From contig JAJFHO010000209.1 of NCBI GenBank assembly GCA_021775575.1, positions 1 through 38,711 on the forward strand: a stretch of 38,711 nucleotides of DNA. Reading direction: 5' to 3'. The DNA is from Hyphomicrobiales bacterium. GTDB lineage: Bacteria > Pseudomonadota > Alphaproteobacteria > Rhizobiales > Methyloligellaceae. Positions 6,152 to 14,204 of this stretch are shown one piece after another (positions within the stretch are counted from its first letter, which is position 1; every line of letters begins with the position of its first letter). The translations under genes and the position numbers were made by a program. Under the pieces are notes generated by a model. The model was not told the DNA's origin and did no database searches. It saw nothing but the letters and a program-made list of their open reading frames with translations.

Positions 6152-8724
6152 ACCAAGCGGCCCAGGACAGTGTGGCGCCGCGCCGGGCGGGCGCCGTCAT
6201 GTTGCCTCTCATATTGCGTCTGGCGCTGCGCGATCTGCGCGCGGGCTTGAGCGGTTTCGCCGTTTTTGTCGCCTGCATTGCCCTCGGCGTCGCCGCTATC
6301 GCTGGGATCGGATCGTTGGCCGGGGCGCTGAAGGGCGGTCTTGCCCTGGAGGGGCAGATCATACTCGGCGGCGATGTCGCCGCCGATCTGGTGCACCGGC
6401 AGCTGAGCGCGCAAGAAAGGGCCTTCCTCGCGCCGCAAGGCACTTTGTCGGAGGTCGCGACACTGCGGGCGATGGCGCGGTCCGCCGGCGCCAAGCGCGA
6501 CGCGCTGGTTCGTATCAAGGCGGTGGACGCGGCATATCCGCTGTTCGGCGCCGTGGCCGCCAGTGGCGGCGCGCCGGAGTCCTACAAACAGACCGGCACC
6601 GCGCTCGCCGAGCGGCTGCTTCTGGAACGGCTCAAGATCAAGGTCGGCGACAGCGTACGGATCGGCACAGCGGATATCCGGATTGCCGGCATTCTCGTGC
6701 GCGAGCCCGATCAGCTTTCCGCCCGGCCGTCGTTCGGTCCGCGCCTGCTGATGTCGCTCGCGACGCTGAAATCCACCGGTTTGATCCAGCCGGGCAGCCT
6801 CATTCGCTGGCGCTACCGGGTCAGGCTTGCCGATGCGTCGCCAGCGCAGCTGACCGGATTTCGAATCGCCCTGGAGACGCAATTTCCCGACGCCGGATTC
6901 GCGATCCGCGACCGGCGCGATCCCAACCCCCGCATCCGGCGGGTGATCGACCGTTTTTCGCAATTCATGACCCTGGCCGGCATAGCGACCCTGATGATCG
7001 GCGGCATTGGCGTCGCCAACGCCATCGCCGCCTACCTGGCGCGCAAGCGCACGACCATTGCCGCTTTCAAATGTCTCGGTGCGTCGGGGAGCACGATATT
7101 CAGGATTTACCTGACCGAAGTCATGCTGCTGGCGGGCGCGGGGACCGCGATCGGTCTGGCTGTCGGCGCGCTGTTTCCGGCCGCCGCGATCGTCGTCGCC
7201 GGCGAGGAGTTGCCGGTGCAGCTGCAAACGGGCCCGCAATTGCTGGCGCTGCTGCTTGCCTCTTTCTACGGGCTTCTGACCGCGCTGGTTTTTGTGCTGT
7301 GGCCGCTCGGGCGCGCGCGCGACGTTCCCGCCGCGCTGCTGATGCGCCAGACTGTTTCGGGCGAAGCGGCCCGCCCGCGTCTGCCCTATCTGGCCGCATC
7401 GGCGCTGTGCGCGCTCGCGCTTGCCGGCACCGCCGTCGCCGGGGCGGATAGTCGGGTTTTGGCCTTGTGGGCGGTTGGCGGTCTGGGCGTGCTGTTCGCC
7501 TTCTATCTGGGGGTCGGCTATGGCATCGAGCGCGTAGCGCGCGCCCTGCCGCGCCCGAGGACGCCGGAGCTGGCGCTGGCCCGGGCGAGCCTCTCGGGTC
7601 CCGGCGGGCTGGCGCGTCCCGTCGCTCTGTCGCTCGGCACCGCGCTCACCCTGCTGGCGGCTGTGTCGCTCGTCAACAATTCCCTCACCGTCGACTTTCA
7701 GACCCATTTGCCCGACGACGCGCCGAGCTATTACCTGCTCGATATTCCACGTGCTGAAATCGATCCCTTCACGGCGCTTGTCGCGGAGCTTGAGCCAAAG
7801 GCCCGGTTGGAACGCGCGCCGATGTTGCGCGGGCGGATTGTGCGGCTGAACGGGAAACTGCCACGCGATGTCAAAGCCGCGCCCAATGCCCGGTGGGTGC
7901 TCAACGGCGACCGCGGGCTGACCTATGCGGCCGAGGTGCCGGAGGGCTCCAAGCTGGTGCAAGGGGAGTGGTGGGCCAAGGACTATAGCGGACCGCCGCT
8001 CGTCTCGTTCGAGGCCGACATCGCTCATGGACTCGGACTGAAGATCGGCGATACGGTCAGCGTCAATGTGCTGGGGCGCACTGTCGAGGCGACCATACAC
8101 AATCTGCGCGAGGTCGACTGGGAGTCGCTGGCGATCAATTTCGTCATGGTGTTCCCGCCCAGCACGCTGGCCGCCGCGCCACATAATTTCCTTGCGACGA
8201 TCCGCCTTCCCGACGAGGCGAGGGAGGCCCGCGAAGCGCGGCTGACGCACGCCATCGGCGAGCGTTACCCCGCGGTTACGGCGGTGCGCGTGCGTGACGC
8301 CATCGATGCGTTTCGGGACATTGCCGAACGGGTCATGACCGCTGTCCGCGCCGCTGGCGGCGTGACGCTGCTGGTCGGCGCAATCGTGCTCGCGGGCGCC
8401 TTGTCGGTGGCCCATCCGCGCCGGACTCGCGAGACCGTGATCTTCAAAACGCTCGGTGCGACGCGCCGGCGCATCGTGACCGCGCATCTGCTCGAATATG
8501 CGCTACTCGCTCTTGCCGCGGGACTCTCGGCCGCCGGTCTTGGCGCCTTTGCGGCGTGGGCAATTGTCACTCAGGTGATGGAGATGACCTTTTCCTTTTC
8601 GTGGGCGGCCGTGATCCAGCCGATCGCGCTTGCTGCCGTTCTCGTCCTGGCATTCGGGGCGATGGGGACCTGGCATATACTGGGAGTCAGCCCGGCCCGG
8701 CAGCTCAGGCGCACGCAAGAGTGA
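6148..8724 (+). CDS. FtsX-like ABC transporter permease (YbbP family)
   Basis: An 858-residue inner-membrane protein of normal YbbP length. There is an N-terminal helix (residues about 28-50), a MacB-type periplasmic domain, then FtsX domains: one near residues 270-390 with several helices, and a second near 730-850. The middle carries further helices and a second periplasmic region. It pairs with the ATPase encoded four bases upstream. The substrate of YbbA-YbbP systems is not established; lipid or lipoprotein handling in the envelope is an inference from the LolCDE-like architecture and the esterase neighbour. Confidence 0.92.
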   Translation: MNQAAQDSVAPRRAGAVMLPLILRLALRDLRAGLSGFAVFVACIALGVAAIAGIGSLAGALKGGLALEGQIILGGDVAADLVHRQLSAQERAFLAPQGTLSEVATLRAMARSAGAKRDALVRIKAVDAAYPLFGAVAASGGAPESYKQTGTALAERLLLERLKIKVGDSVRIGTADIRIAGILVREPDQLSARPSFGPRLLMSLATLKSTGLIQPGSLIRWRYRVRLADASPAQLTGFRIALETQFPDAGFAIRDRRDPNPRIRRVIDRFSQFMTLAGIATLMIGGIGVANAIAAYLARKRTTIAAFKCLGASGSTIFRIYLTEVMLLAGAGTAIGLAVGALFPAAAIVVAGEELPVQLQTGPQLLALLLASFYGLLTALVFVLWPLGRARDVPAALLMRQTVSGEAARPRLPYLAASALCALALAGTAVAGADSRVLALWAVGGLGVLFAFYLGVGYGIERVARALPRPRTPELALARASLSGPGGLARPVALSLGTALTLLAAVSLVNNSLTVDFQTHLPDDAPSYYLLDIPRAEIDPFTALVAELEPKARLERAPMLRGRIVRLNGKLPRDVKAAPNARWVLNGDRGLTYAAEVPEGSKLVQGEWWAKDYSGPPLVSFEADIAHGLGLKIGDTVSVNVLGRTVEATIHNLREVDWESLAINFVMVFPPSTLAAAPHNFLATIRLPDEAREAREARLTHAIGERYPAVTAVRVRDAIDAFRDIAERVMTAVRAAGGVTLLVGAIVLAGALSVAHPRRTRETVIFKTLGATRRRIVTAHLLEYALLALAAGLSAAGLGAFAAWAIVTQVMEMTFSFSWAAVIQPIALAAVLVLAFGAMGTWHILGVSPARQLRRTQE

Positions 8725-8787
8725 CCGCGCTGTCGTCATTTTGTTATCGTAAACAATGATAATTGGCTGACGGGCGAACAGGAATGC

Positions 8788-8816
8788 TTGCAAGATCCGC
8801 GAAAAATCACCATATT
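8788..8816 (+). promoter_or_regulatory. Probable sigma-70 promoter of the Bax-inhibitor-1 gene
   Basis: TTGCAA (8788-8793) and CATATT (8811-8816) are 17 bp apart. Transcription would start near 8823, giving a leader of about 53 nt. The upstream permease ends at 8724, so the downstream gene is expected to have its own promoter. Confidence 0.5.
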
Positions 8817-8822
8817 CGGGTC

Positions 8823-8875
8823 AAATGCCGGCCCGCGACGCCGGTTGGAATTCTTCACCAATAAAGGAGCCATCG
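8823..8875 (+). promoter_or_regulatory. Short structured leader, possible ybhL motif
   Basis: The predicted leader holds a CCGGC / GCCGG hairpin near 8827-8843, then a pyrimidine-rich stretch and the AAAGGAG ribosome site. A ybhL RNA motif has been described upstream of this gene family in alphaproteobacteria. Position and size fit, but I cannot match the consensus from memory. Confidence 0.3.
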
Positions 8876-9598
8876 ATGGCAGACTTTGGCAGACAATATC
8901 AGACGCGTGCCGGGACGGATGCCCGTACAGGCACGGCGGCGGTCGACGAGGGCCTGCGCGCCTATATGCTCCGCGTCTACAATTATATGGCCGGCGGGCT
9001 CGCGGTTACGGGCGTTGTCGCTTATTTTTCCGTGGCGACCGGCATCTATCAGCAGATCGCGGCCACACCCTTGATCTGGGTTGTGATGCTGGCGCCGCTC
9101 GGCATGGTGTTTTACCTGTCGGCGCGGGTCAGCCGTATGAGCGTGACAGGCGCGCAAACGGCCTTCTGGGCCTTTGCGGCGCTGATGGGCCTGTCGCTGG
9201 CCTCGATCTTCCTCGTCTATACGCAGACGTCGATTTCGCGGGTGTTCTTCATTACGGCCGCGTCCTTCGGCGCGCTCAGCCTGTGGGGCTACACGACCAA
9301 GAAGGACATTTCGGGATGGGGCTCGTTCCTGTTCATGGGCCTGATTGGCATCATTATCGCCTCGATCGTGAACATCTTCCTGGCCTCTTCGGCGATTCAT
9401 TTCGCGGTTTCGGTGATCGGCGTTCTGGTGTTCGCCGGGCTGACCGCCTATGACACGCAGCGCATCAAGGAGATGTATTTCGCGGGCGACGACTCAGCCA
9501 CGATGGGCCGCAAGGCGATTATGGGTGCGCTCAGTCTCTATCTCGATTTCATCAACATGTTCCTCATGATGCTGTCGCTGTTCGGCGGCCGCGAATAG
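8876..9598 (+). CDS. Bax inhibitor-1 / YccA-YbhL family membrane protein
   Basis: A 240-residue protein with a hydrophilic N-terminus of about 30 residues and seven hydrophobic helices, typical of the BI-1 (TMBIM) family. The C-terminal signature TAYDTQRIKEMY and the final LYLDFINMFLMMLSLFG are characteristic. Bacterial members are implicated in calcium leak (BsYetJ) or interact with membrane proteases (YccA with FtsH). Which applies here is unknown. The ATG at 8876 has AAAGGAG 6 nt upstream. An intrinsic terminator follows closely, so the gene is monocistronic. Confidence 0.93.
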   Translation: MADFGRQYQTRAGTDARTGTAAVDEGLRAYMLRVYNYMAGGLAVTGVVAYFSVATGIYQQIAATPLIWVVMLAPLGMVFYLSARVSRMSVTGAQTAFWAFAALMGLSLASIFLVYTQTSISRVFFITAASFGALSLWGYTTKKDISGWGSFLFMGLIGIIIASIVNIFLASSAIHFAVSVIGVLVFAGLTAYDTQRIKEMYFAGDDSATMGRKAIMGALSLYLDFINMFLMMLSLFGGRE

Positions 9599-9627
9599 GC
9601 CATCTCTGAAATAGGACGGACGTTCAG

Positions 9628-9664
9628 ACGGGCTCCGGCAACAACGCCGGGGCCCGTTTTCTTT
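9628..9664 (+). terminator. Rho-independent terminator
   Basis: ACGGGCTCCGGC (9628-9639) pairs with GCCGGGGCCCGT (9646-9657) across a 6-nt loop, with one wobble position, and TTTCTTTT follows. It lies 29 bp after the Bax-inhibitor-1 stop codon. Confidence 0.85.
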
Positions 9665-9722
9665 TGCGCTCGCCTGCAATTTTCCGATAACGTCGCGACC
9701 CGGCACAGACGCGAGCGGGGCC

Positions 9723-10262
9723 ATGACGTCATCTGATCTGGTGATACGCTTCTGCGAAGAAGGCGACCTTGAACAGGTTACCGCGATCTATGGCCGTTCG
9801 GTGCTGGAGGAAACGGCATCTTTCGAGCTGACACCGCCCGACCTGGCGGAGATAACCCGCCGCCGCGCCGCCATCGTCGAGAAGGGCTATCCTTATCTGG
9901 TGGCGGAAACGGACGGACAAATCGTGGGTTACGCCTATGCGGCGACCTACCGATCCCGCCCGGCCTACCGGCACACGGTCGAGACCACGGTCTATGTCGA
10001 CCCGGACGCCCAGCGCGGCGGAATTGGCCGGACCCTGATGGATCGGCTCGTCGAAGAATGCGAGACGCACGGCTTCAGGCAGATGATCGCCGTCATCGGC
10101 GATTCAGCCCATATCCCCTCGATCGAGTTTCACAAGGCGCTCGGCTTCACCTATGCCGGCAATCTGGTGTCGGTTGGATACAAGCACGGGAAATGGCTGG
10201 ACAGCGTGTTTCTGCAGCGCGCGCTTGGCCCGGGCGATACCGCGCCGCCCGAACGCGCCTGA
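9723..10262 (+). CDS. GNAT N-acetyltransferase, phosphinothricin/methionine-sulfone type
   Basis: A 179-residue acetyltransferase. The acetyl-CoA loop is seen as QRGGIGRTLM, preceded by the TTVYVDPDAQ strand; ASFELTPPDL near the N-terminus and FHKALGFTYAG near the C-terminus are typical of the Pat/MnaT/YncA group, which acetylates methionine sulfone, sulfoximine or phosphinothricin. A chromosomal copy like this probably protects against such compounds or has a housekeeping amino-acid role. The start codon follows a terminator region, and the gene stands alone. It is convergent with the DUF2794 gene. Confidence 0.9.
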   Translation: MTSSDLVIRFCEEGDLEQVTAIYGRSVLEETASFELTPPDLAEITRRRAAIVEKGYPYLVAETDGQIVGYAYAATYRSRPAYRHTVETTVYVDPDAQRGGIGRTLMDRLVEECETHGFRQMIAVIGDSAHIPSIEFHKALGFTYAGNLVSVGYKHGKWLDSVFLQRALGPGDTAPPERA

Positions 10263-10307
10263 CGGCATAGCTGTTCTTTCTTCGCGCGAGGGCCGTTTCG
10301 CGCCGGC

Positions 10308-10700
10308 TCAGGCCTCGACCAGCCGCAGCTGTCTCTCCAGCACGCGCAGAACATTTCTCAGGCTATGCCCGCGCTTCAAGATAAGCCCGGTCGCCGCGAC
10401 TACGCTGTATTCGCCCTGGCGGCGCGCCAGCCGGGGGCTTTTCTCGATCCGGTATAACGGGTATTCGCTCGCTTTGCGGAATATGGAAAAGACCGCCTTT
10501 TCACCGGCCATGTCGATCGCATAGTCACGCCATTCGCCGGCAGCCACCTTGCGTCCGTAAACGTCCAGAATTTGCGTGAGTTCGCGCCTGTCGAAGGAAG
10601 TCGGGTCCGCCTGCCGGGAGCCGGGCGCCGCCGCGCGGTATCCATTGCGGCCGCCGTGCCTCCGGGGCAGGCTTACAATTATGGGTTCGGAATCGCTCAA
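10308..10700 (-). CDS. DUF2794 protein
   Basis: A 130-residue alphaproteobacterial protein. The core FDRRELTQILDVYGRKVAAG and the following EWRDYAID, then FSIFRKASEYPLYRIEKSP, match DUF2794, which has no known function. I set the start at a TTG (10700) because AAGGAGG is 5 nt upstream. The frame is open to 10772, but no ATG there has a comparable site. It has no signal peptide or membrane segment and is probably cytoplasmic. Confidence 0.85.
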   Translation of the reverse strand: MSDSEPIIVSLPRRHGGRNGYRAAAPGSRQADPTSFDRRELTQILDVYGRKVAAGEWRDYAIDMAGEKAVFSIFRKASEYPLYRIEKSPRLARRQGEYSVVAATGLILKRGHSLRNVLRVLERQLRLVEA

Positions 10701-10860
10701 GAGCGCCTCCTTTCCGAAGCATGAATCATTATGATGGCGCAAAGCAGGCGGGGATGGCAAGTCGGGCGCCAAAACACATAATGTAACAGTCCGAAATCTA
10801 TATCACAGTGTTGCCTTGATTCGGCCCTTGGGCTGCCTCAAAATCCGTTAACATAGCCCT

Positions 10861-11016
10861 TGTTGCCTCTCGGCCCGGTCCAGGCGAGGCTTCGGAATCT
10901 CAGCCCCCCAGCCCCCCCGGGGTCTTGATTATGGACCGGGCCAGTCTACCCAGGTAATCAGTAAGAACACGCGTAATGCGTAACGGACGGGTCGGGTTTA
11001 TCCCGGCCCGTTTCGT
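10861..11016 (+). ncRNA. Candidate structured RNA ending in a terminator (6S-like small RNA or htpG leader)
   Basis: The 396-bp gap 10701-11096 holds no gene but strong structure. GGCCCGGTCC (10872-10881) is perfectly complementary to GGACCGGGCC (10933-10942). A -10-like TAACAT (10849-10854) with TTGGGC upstream at a short 15-bp spacing would start RNA near 10861. A terminator ends it near 11016, so the transcript would be about 155 nt, the size of 6S RNA. I could not confirm the 6S consensus, and the SRP RNA consensus is absent. The first arm can also pair partly with the terminator's 5' arm, so an attenuator leader for htpG is an alternative. Confidence 0.45.
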
Positions 11017-11019
11017 TTT
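10987..11019 (+). terminator. Rho-independent terminator upstream of htpG
   Basis: ACGGGTCGGG (10987-10996) pairs with CCCGGCCCGT (11002-11011) with one G-U pair and a 5-nt loop. TTTCGTTTT follows. It sits about 80 bp before the htpG start. Confidence 0.75.
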
Positions 11020-11096
11020 GGCTTGCGCGCACGCTCCCATCGATTAAATGAAGGGCATCTGGCTTCGCGACGCACCGGAGAGGAGGGAGCGCAACG

Positions 11097-13028
11097 ATGA
11101 CAAAGACAAAGTCCAAAGACGGCACATTCACTTTTCAGGCGGAAGTCGCCCGCCTGCTCCAGCTGATGGTGCATTCGGTCTATTCCGAACGTGACGTCTT
11201 TTTGCGCGAGCTTATTTCAAACGCCGCCGACGCCTGCGACAAGCTGCGTTATGCGGCGATAACCAAGGCCGAACTCCTGAAGGACGACCCGGGGCTGCGG
11301 ATCTCGATTCATGGCGACCCGGACGCGAAGACGCTGACCGTCGCCGACAACGGTATCGGAATGGGCCGCGCGGAGCTGATCGACAATCTCGGCACCGTGG
11401 CGCGCTCCGGCACGAAAGCCTTTCTCGACAAGGCCGAGAAACAGGGCGACAGCCCGTCTCTGATCGGCCAGTTCGGCGTCGGGTTCTATTCCGCGTTCAT
11501 GATTGCCGACAGGGTCGAGGTTGTCTCACGCGCGGCGGGCTCGAAACAGGCGCATATCTGGTCGTCCGACGGTAGCGGCGGTTTTGACGTTGAAAGAGCC
11601 CCGAAAGTACGGGCCGACGAGGTTGCGCGCGGCACCATGGTGATCCTGCATCTGAAGGATGACGCGCTGGAATTTCTCAAGGAGGAGGAACTGGCCCGGA
11701 TCGTGCGCGCCTATTCGGATCATGTTCCCTTCCAGATCGATCTGGTAACGGAAAAGGACGGCAAGGAGGAGCGCCGCCAGCTCAACTCCGCGAGCGCCTT
11801 GTGGACCCGGCCCAAATCCGAGATCGCCCCCGAACAATATAACGAGTTCTATCATCACACCGCCGGGCAGTTCGATGAGCCGGCGCTGACTATTCACTAC
11901 ACGGCGGAAGGCCGCAACGAGTACAGGGTGCTGCTGTTCATCCCCTCCATGCGCCCCTTCGACTTGTACGATCCCGCCCGCGCGGGCCGTGTCCGGCTCT
12001 ATGTGCGCCGCGTCTTCATCGCGGACGACGCGAACCTGCTGCCGTCCTGGCTGCGCTTCGTGCGCGGTGTGATCGATTCAGAAGACATGCCGCTCAATAT
12101 CTCGCGTGAAATGCTGCAGAATAATCCGATCGTCGCCGCCATCCGCAAGGCGGTAGCGAACCGCGTGCTCTCCGAGCTCACCAAATGCGCCGACAAGGAG
12201 CCGGACAAATTCAACACGATCTGGGAGGCTTTCGGTCCGGTCATCAAGGAAGGTCTCTATGAAGACCCCGAACGGCGCGATGAGCTTTTCAAGGCAGTGC
12301 GCTTCAAAACCACGAAGAGCGAAGACTGGCGTACGCTCGGCGACTATGTCGCCGATCTGCGGGAGAACCAGACCAGTATCTACTATCTCAACGGCGAGAG
12401 CCTCGATCAGCTGCGCGCCAGTCCGCAGCTCGAGGGCTTTGCGGCACGCGGGATCGAGGTTCTGCTGCTGAGCGACCCGGTCGATAATTTCTGGGTAACC
12501 ACCGCGCTCGGATTCGACGGCAAGCCGTTCCAGTCGATTTCGCAGGGCGAAGCGGACCTGTCGGCTATTGCGCCGCTCGACGAGAAAGCGAAACCGAAAG
12601 AGGAAGACGCGACCGACGCGGCCGTGGCCAAAGTCGTCGGCAGGCTGAAGACGGTTCTCGCCGACGCCGTTTCCGATGTTCGGGTGTCGAAGCGGCTGGT
12701 GGACAGTCCGGCCTGCCTTGTCGCGGGCGCCGGCGGCCCCGACCGCGGGCTGGACAAGCTGCTGGAGAAGCAGGCGGCGGCAACCGGCGTGTCTCCGGTC
12801 CTTGAGATCAATGCCGGCCATCCGCTGGTCCTGGCGCTCAAGGGCGGCGGTAAAGGCAGCGGCGCGGGCAAAAAGAAGGGGAGCCCGGATTTCGACGATC
12901 TTGCCTGGCTGCTGCTCGACGAGGCACGTATCCTCGACGGGCTGGCGCCGGCCGATCCGGCGAAATTTTCCGAACGCGTGAACCGGCTGGTCCTGTCGGG
13001 CCTTGGCGGCGGACGCCGGAAGTCATGA
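11097..13028 (+). CDS. htpG: Molecular chaperone HtpG (Hsp90)
   Basis: A 643-residue cytosolic Hsp90. The N-terminal ATPase domain shows the Bergerat-fold motifs FLRELISNAADACDKLRY, VADNGIGM and IGQFGVGFYSAFM. The middle domain has LYVRRVFIADD and LNISREMLQ, and the C-terminal dimerisation domain completes the normal length. A GC-rich Gly/Lys insert (GGGKGSGAGKKKGSPD) lies near residues 582-597. HtpG holds and remodels clients during heat and other stress. GGAGGGAG stands before the ATG. Its stop overlaps the threonine aldolase start by ATGA, so the two are translationally coupled. A structured, terminator-bearing leader lies upstream. Confidence 0.97.
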   Translation: MTKTKSKDGTFTFQAEVARLLQLMVHSVYSERDVFLRELISNAADACDKLRYAAITKAELLKDDPGLRISIHGDPDAKTLTVADNGIGMGRAELIDNLGTVARSGTKAFLDKAEKQGDSPSLIGQFGVGFYSAFMIADRVEVVSRAAGSKQAHIWSSDGSGGFDVERAPKVRADEVARGTMVILHLKDDALEFLKEEELARIVRAYSDHVPFQIDLVTEKDGKEERRQLNSASALWTRPKSEIAPEQYNEFYHHTAGQFDEPALTIHYTAEGRNEYRVLLFIPSMRPFDLYDPARAGRVRLYVRRVFIADDANLLPSWLRFVRGVIDSEDMPLNISREMLQNNPIVAAIRKAVANRVLSELTKCADKEPDKFNTIWEAFGPVIKEGLYEDPERRDELFKAVRFKTTKSEDWRTLGDYVADLRENQTSIYYLNGESLDQLRASPQLEGFAARGIEVLLLSDPVDNFWVTTALGFDGKPFQSISQGEADLSAIAPLDEKAKPKEEDATDAAVAKVVGRLKTVLADAVSDVRVSKRLVDSPACLVAGAGGPDRGLDKLLEKQAAATGVSPVLEINAGHPLVLALKGGGKGSGAGKKKGSPDFDDLAWLLLDEARILDGLAPADPAKFSERVNRLVLSGLGGGRRKS

Positions 13029-14065
13029 ACATGATCAATCTTTACAGCGACACCCAGTCGACGCCGACGCCCGCGATGCGCCAGGCGATGGCGCAAGCGC
13101 AGGTCGGCGACGAGCAGGCCGGTCTCGATCCAACCGTCGATGCACTGTGTGAAAAAGTCGCCGCCCTGCTTGGCAAGAGCCGCGCCCTGTTCCTCCCCTC
13201 CGGCACCATGTGCAACGCCATCGCCATTCTCGTGCACTGCCGGCCGGGCGATGAGATCATCGCGCATGAGACGTCGCATATCATCAATTACGAAGGTGGC
13301 GGCCCGGCCGCGCTGGCCGGGGCGCTGATCCGCCCGCTGACCGGTGAAAGGGGTCAGTTCGCGGCTGATGATGTGCGCGGCGCGGTTCGCCCGAAGTCGC
13401 GCTATCACCCGACCAGCCGCCTCGTCTGTGTTGAGCAAACGGCCAATCTGGGCGGCGGCAGTATATGGCCGCTGGCAAGGATCGAAGAGGTCGCGCAAGC
13501 GGCGCGGGAAGCCGGACTGATATTGCATATGGATGGCGCCCGGCTGATGAACGCGGCCGTGGCTTCCGAGGTGAGCGCGGCCGAGTTCGCGAAACCTTTC
13601 GATAGCGTGTGGATCGATTTGTCGAAGGGTCTGGGGTGCCCGATAGGCGGCGTCCTGGCCGGGGATGATGCTTTCATCGAAGCCGCCTGGCAATGGAAGC
13701 AACGGCTTGGCGGCGCCATGCGCCAGGCCGGAATCATCGCCGCCGCCGGTGTTTACGCGCTCGATCACCATGTCGGCCGCCTGCGCGAGGACCATGCCAA
13801 CGCCCGGCTGTTCGCCGAGCTTGTTTCGGTGCATCCCTCGCTTGAGATCGCACCGGACGACATCGATACCAATATCGTTTTTCTGGACTACCGCCCGGCG
13901 AAGAGCGGCACTGAAGCGGTTGCGGCCAGGGCGCTCGCCAATGGCCTGCGCATCGGCGCGACCAATGCGTCACGCTTTCGCGCCGTCACGCATATTGACG
14001 TGGGCGAAGCCGAGGTCAGGGCGGCGGCGGAAATCTTCCGCGATACGCTCGATGCATTTGTCTAG
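13025..14065 (+). CDS. ltaE: Low-specificity L-threonine aldolase
   Basis: A 346-residue fold-type I PLP enzyme that cleaves L-threonine or L-allo-threonine to glycine and acetaldehyde. The PLP lysine is Lys201 in DLSKGLGCPIGG, Asp170 in HMDGAR contacts the cofactor ring, and the N-terminal YSDTQSTPTPAMRQAM and LFLPSGTMCNAIA match the family. The start overlaps the htpG stop (ATGA). The protein ends in a TAG supplied by the dispersed repeat at 14062-14168. In a serine-cycle organism glycine from this reaction could feed serine synthesis; that link is inference. Confidence 0.93.
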   Translation: MNMINLYSDTQSTPTPAMRQAMAQAQVGDEQAGLDPTVDALCEKVAALLGKSRALFLPSGTMCNAIAILVHCRPGDEIIAHETSHIINYEGGGPAALAGALIRPLTGERGQFAADDVRGAVRPKSRYHPTSRLVCVEQTANLGGGSIWPLARIEEVAQAAREAGLILHMDGARLMNAAVASEVSAAEFAKPFDSVWIDLSKGLGCPIGGVLAGDDAFIEAAWQWKQRLGGAMRQAGIIAAAGVYALDHHVGRLREDHANARLFAELVSVHPSLEIAPDDIDTNIVFLDYRPAKSGTEAVAARALANGLRIGATNASRFRAVTHIDVGEAEVRAAAEIFRDTLDAFV

Positions 14066-14168
14066 AGCGCTTTCAGGAAAAGTGTGGGCGGTTTTCCGCC
14101 CGGAAAGCGCGTTAAAATAAATAGATAGAGCATGATCGGCGATTCAGAAATCGTCAAACCTGCTCTAG
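14062..14168. repeat. 107-bp dispersed palindromic repeat, copy 2
   Basis: Same length and orientation as copy 1 at 2652-2758, differing at four positions (14073, 14118, 14122, 14156). CTAG ends, the central GGGCGG/CCGCCC hairpin and the nested TAGAGCA/TGCTCTA stem are all kept. Its first CTAG provides the stop codon of the threonine aldolase gene. Confidence 0.9.
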
Positions 14169-14204
14169 AAAACCAAGAAGAATACGCGCGAACGCCGGCT
14201 TGTC

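Noticed and set aside
5863-8487. An 874-codon open frame on the minus strand
   Set aside because: It is antisense to the ATPase and the FtsX-like permease, both with full domain motifs. The translation is Arg/Gln/Gly/His-rich without any fold signature, as expected for high-GC antisense frames.
10840-11020. SRP (4.5S) RNA
   Set aside because: The conserved GGAAG...AGCAG loop of SRP RNA is absent, although the size and structure first suggested a housekeeping RNA.
12407-13834. A 475-codon minus-strand frame
   Set aside because: It spans the antisense of htpG and threonine aldolase, both certain genes, and shows no recognisable domain.
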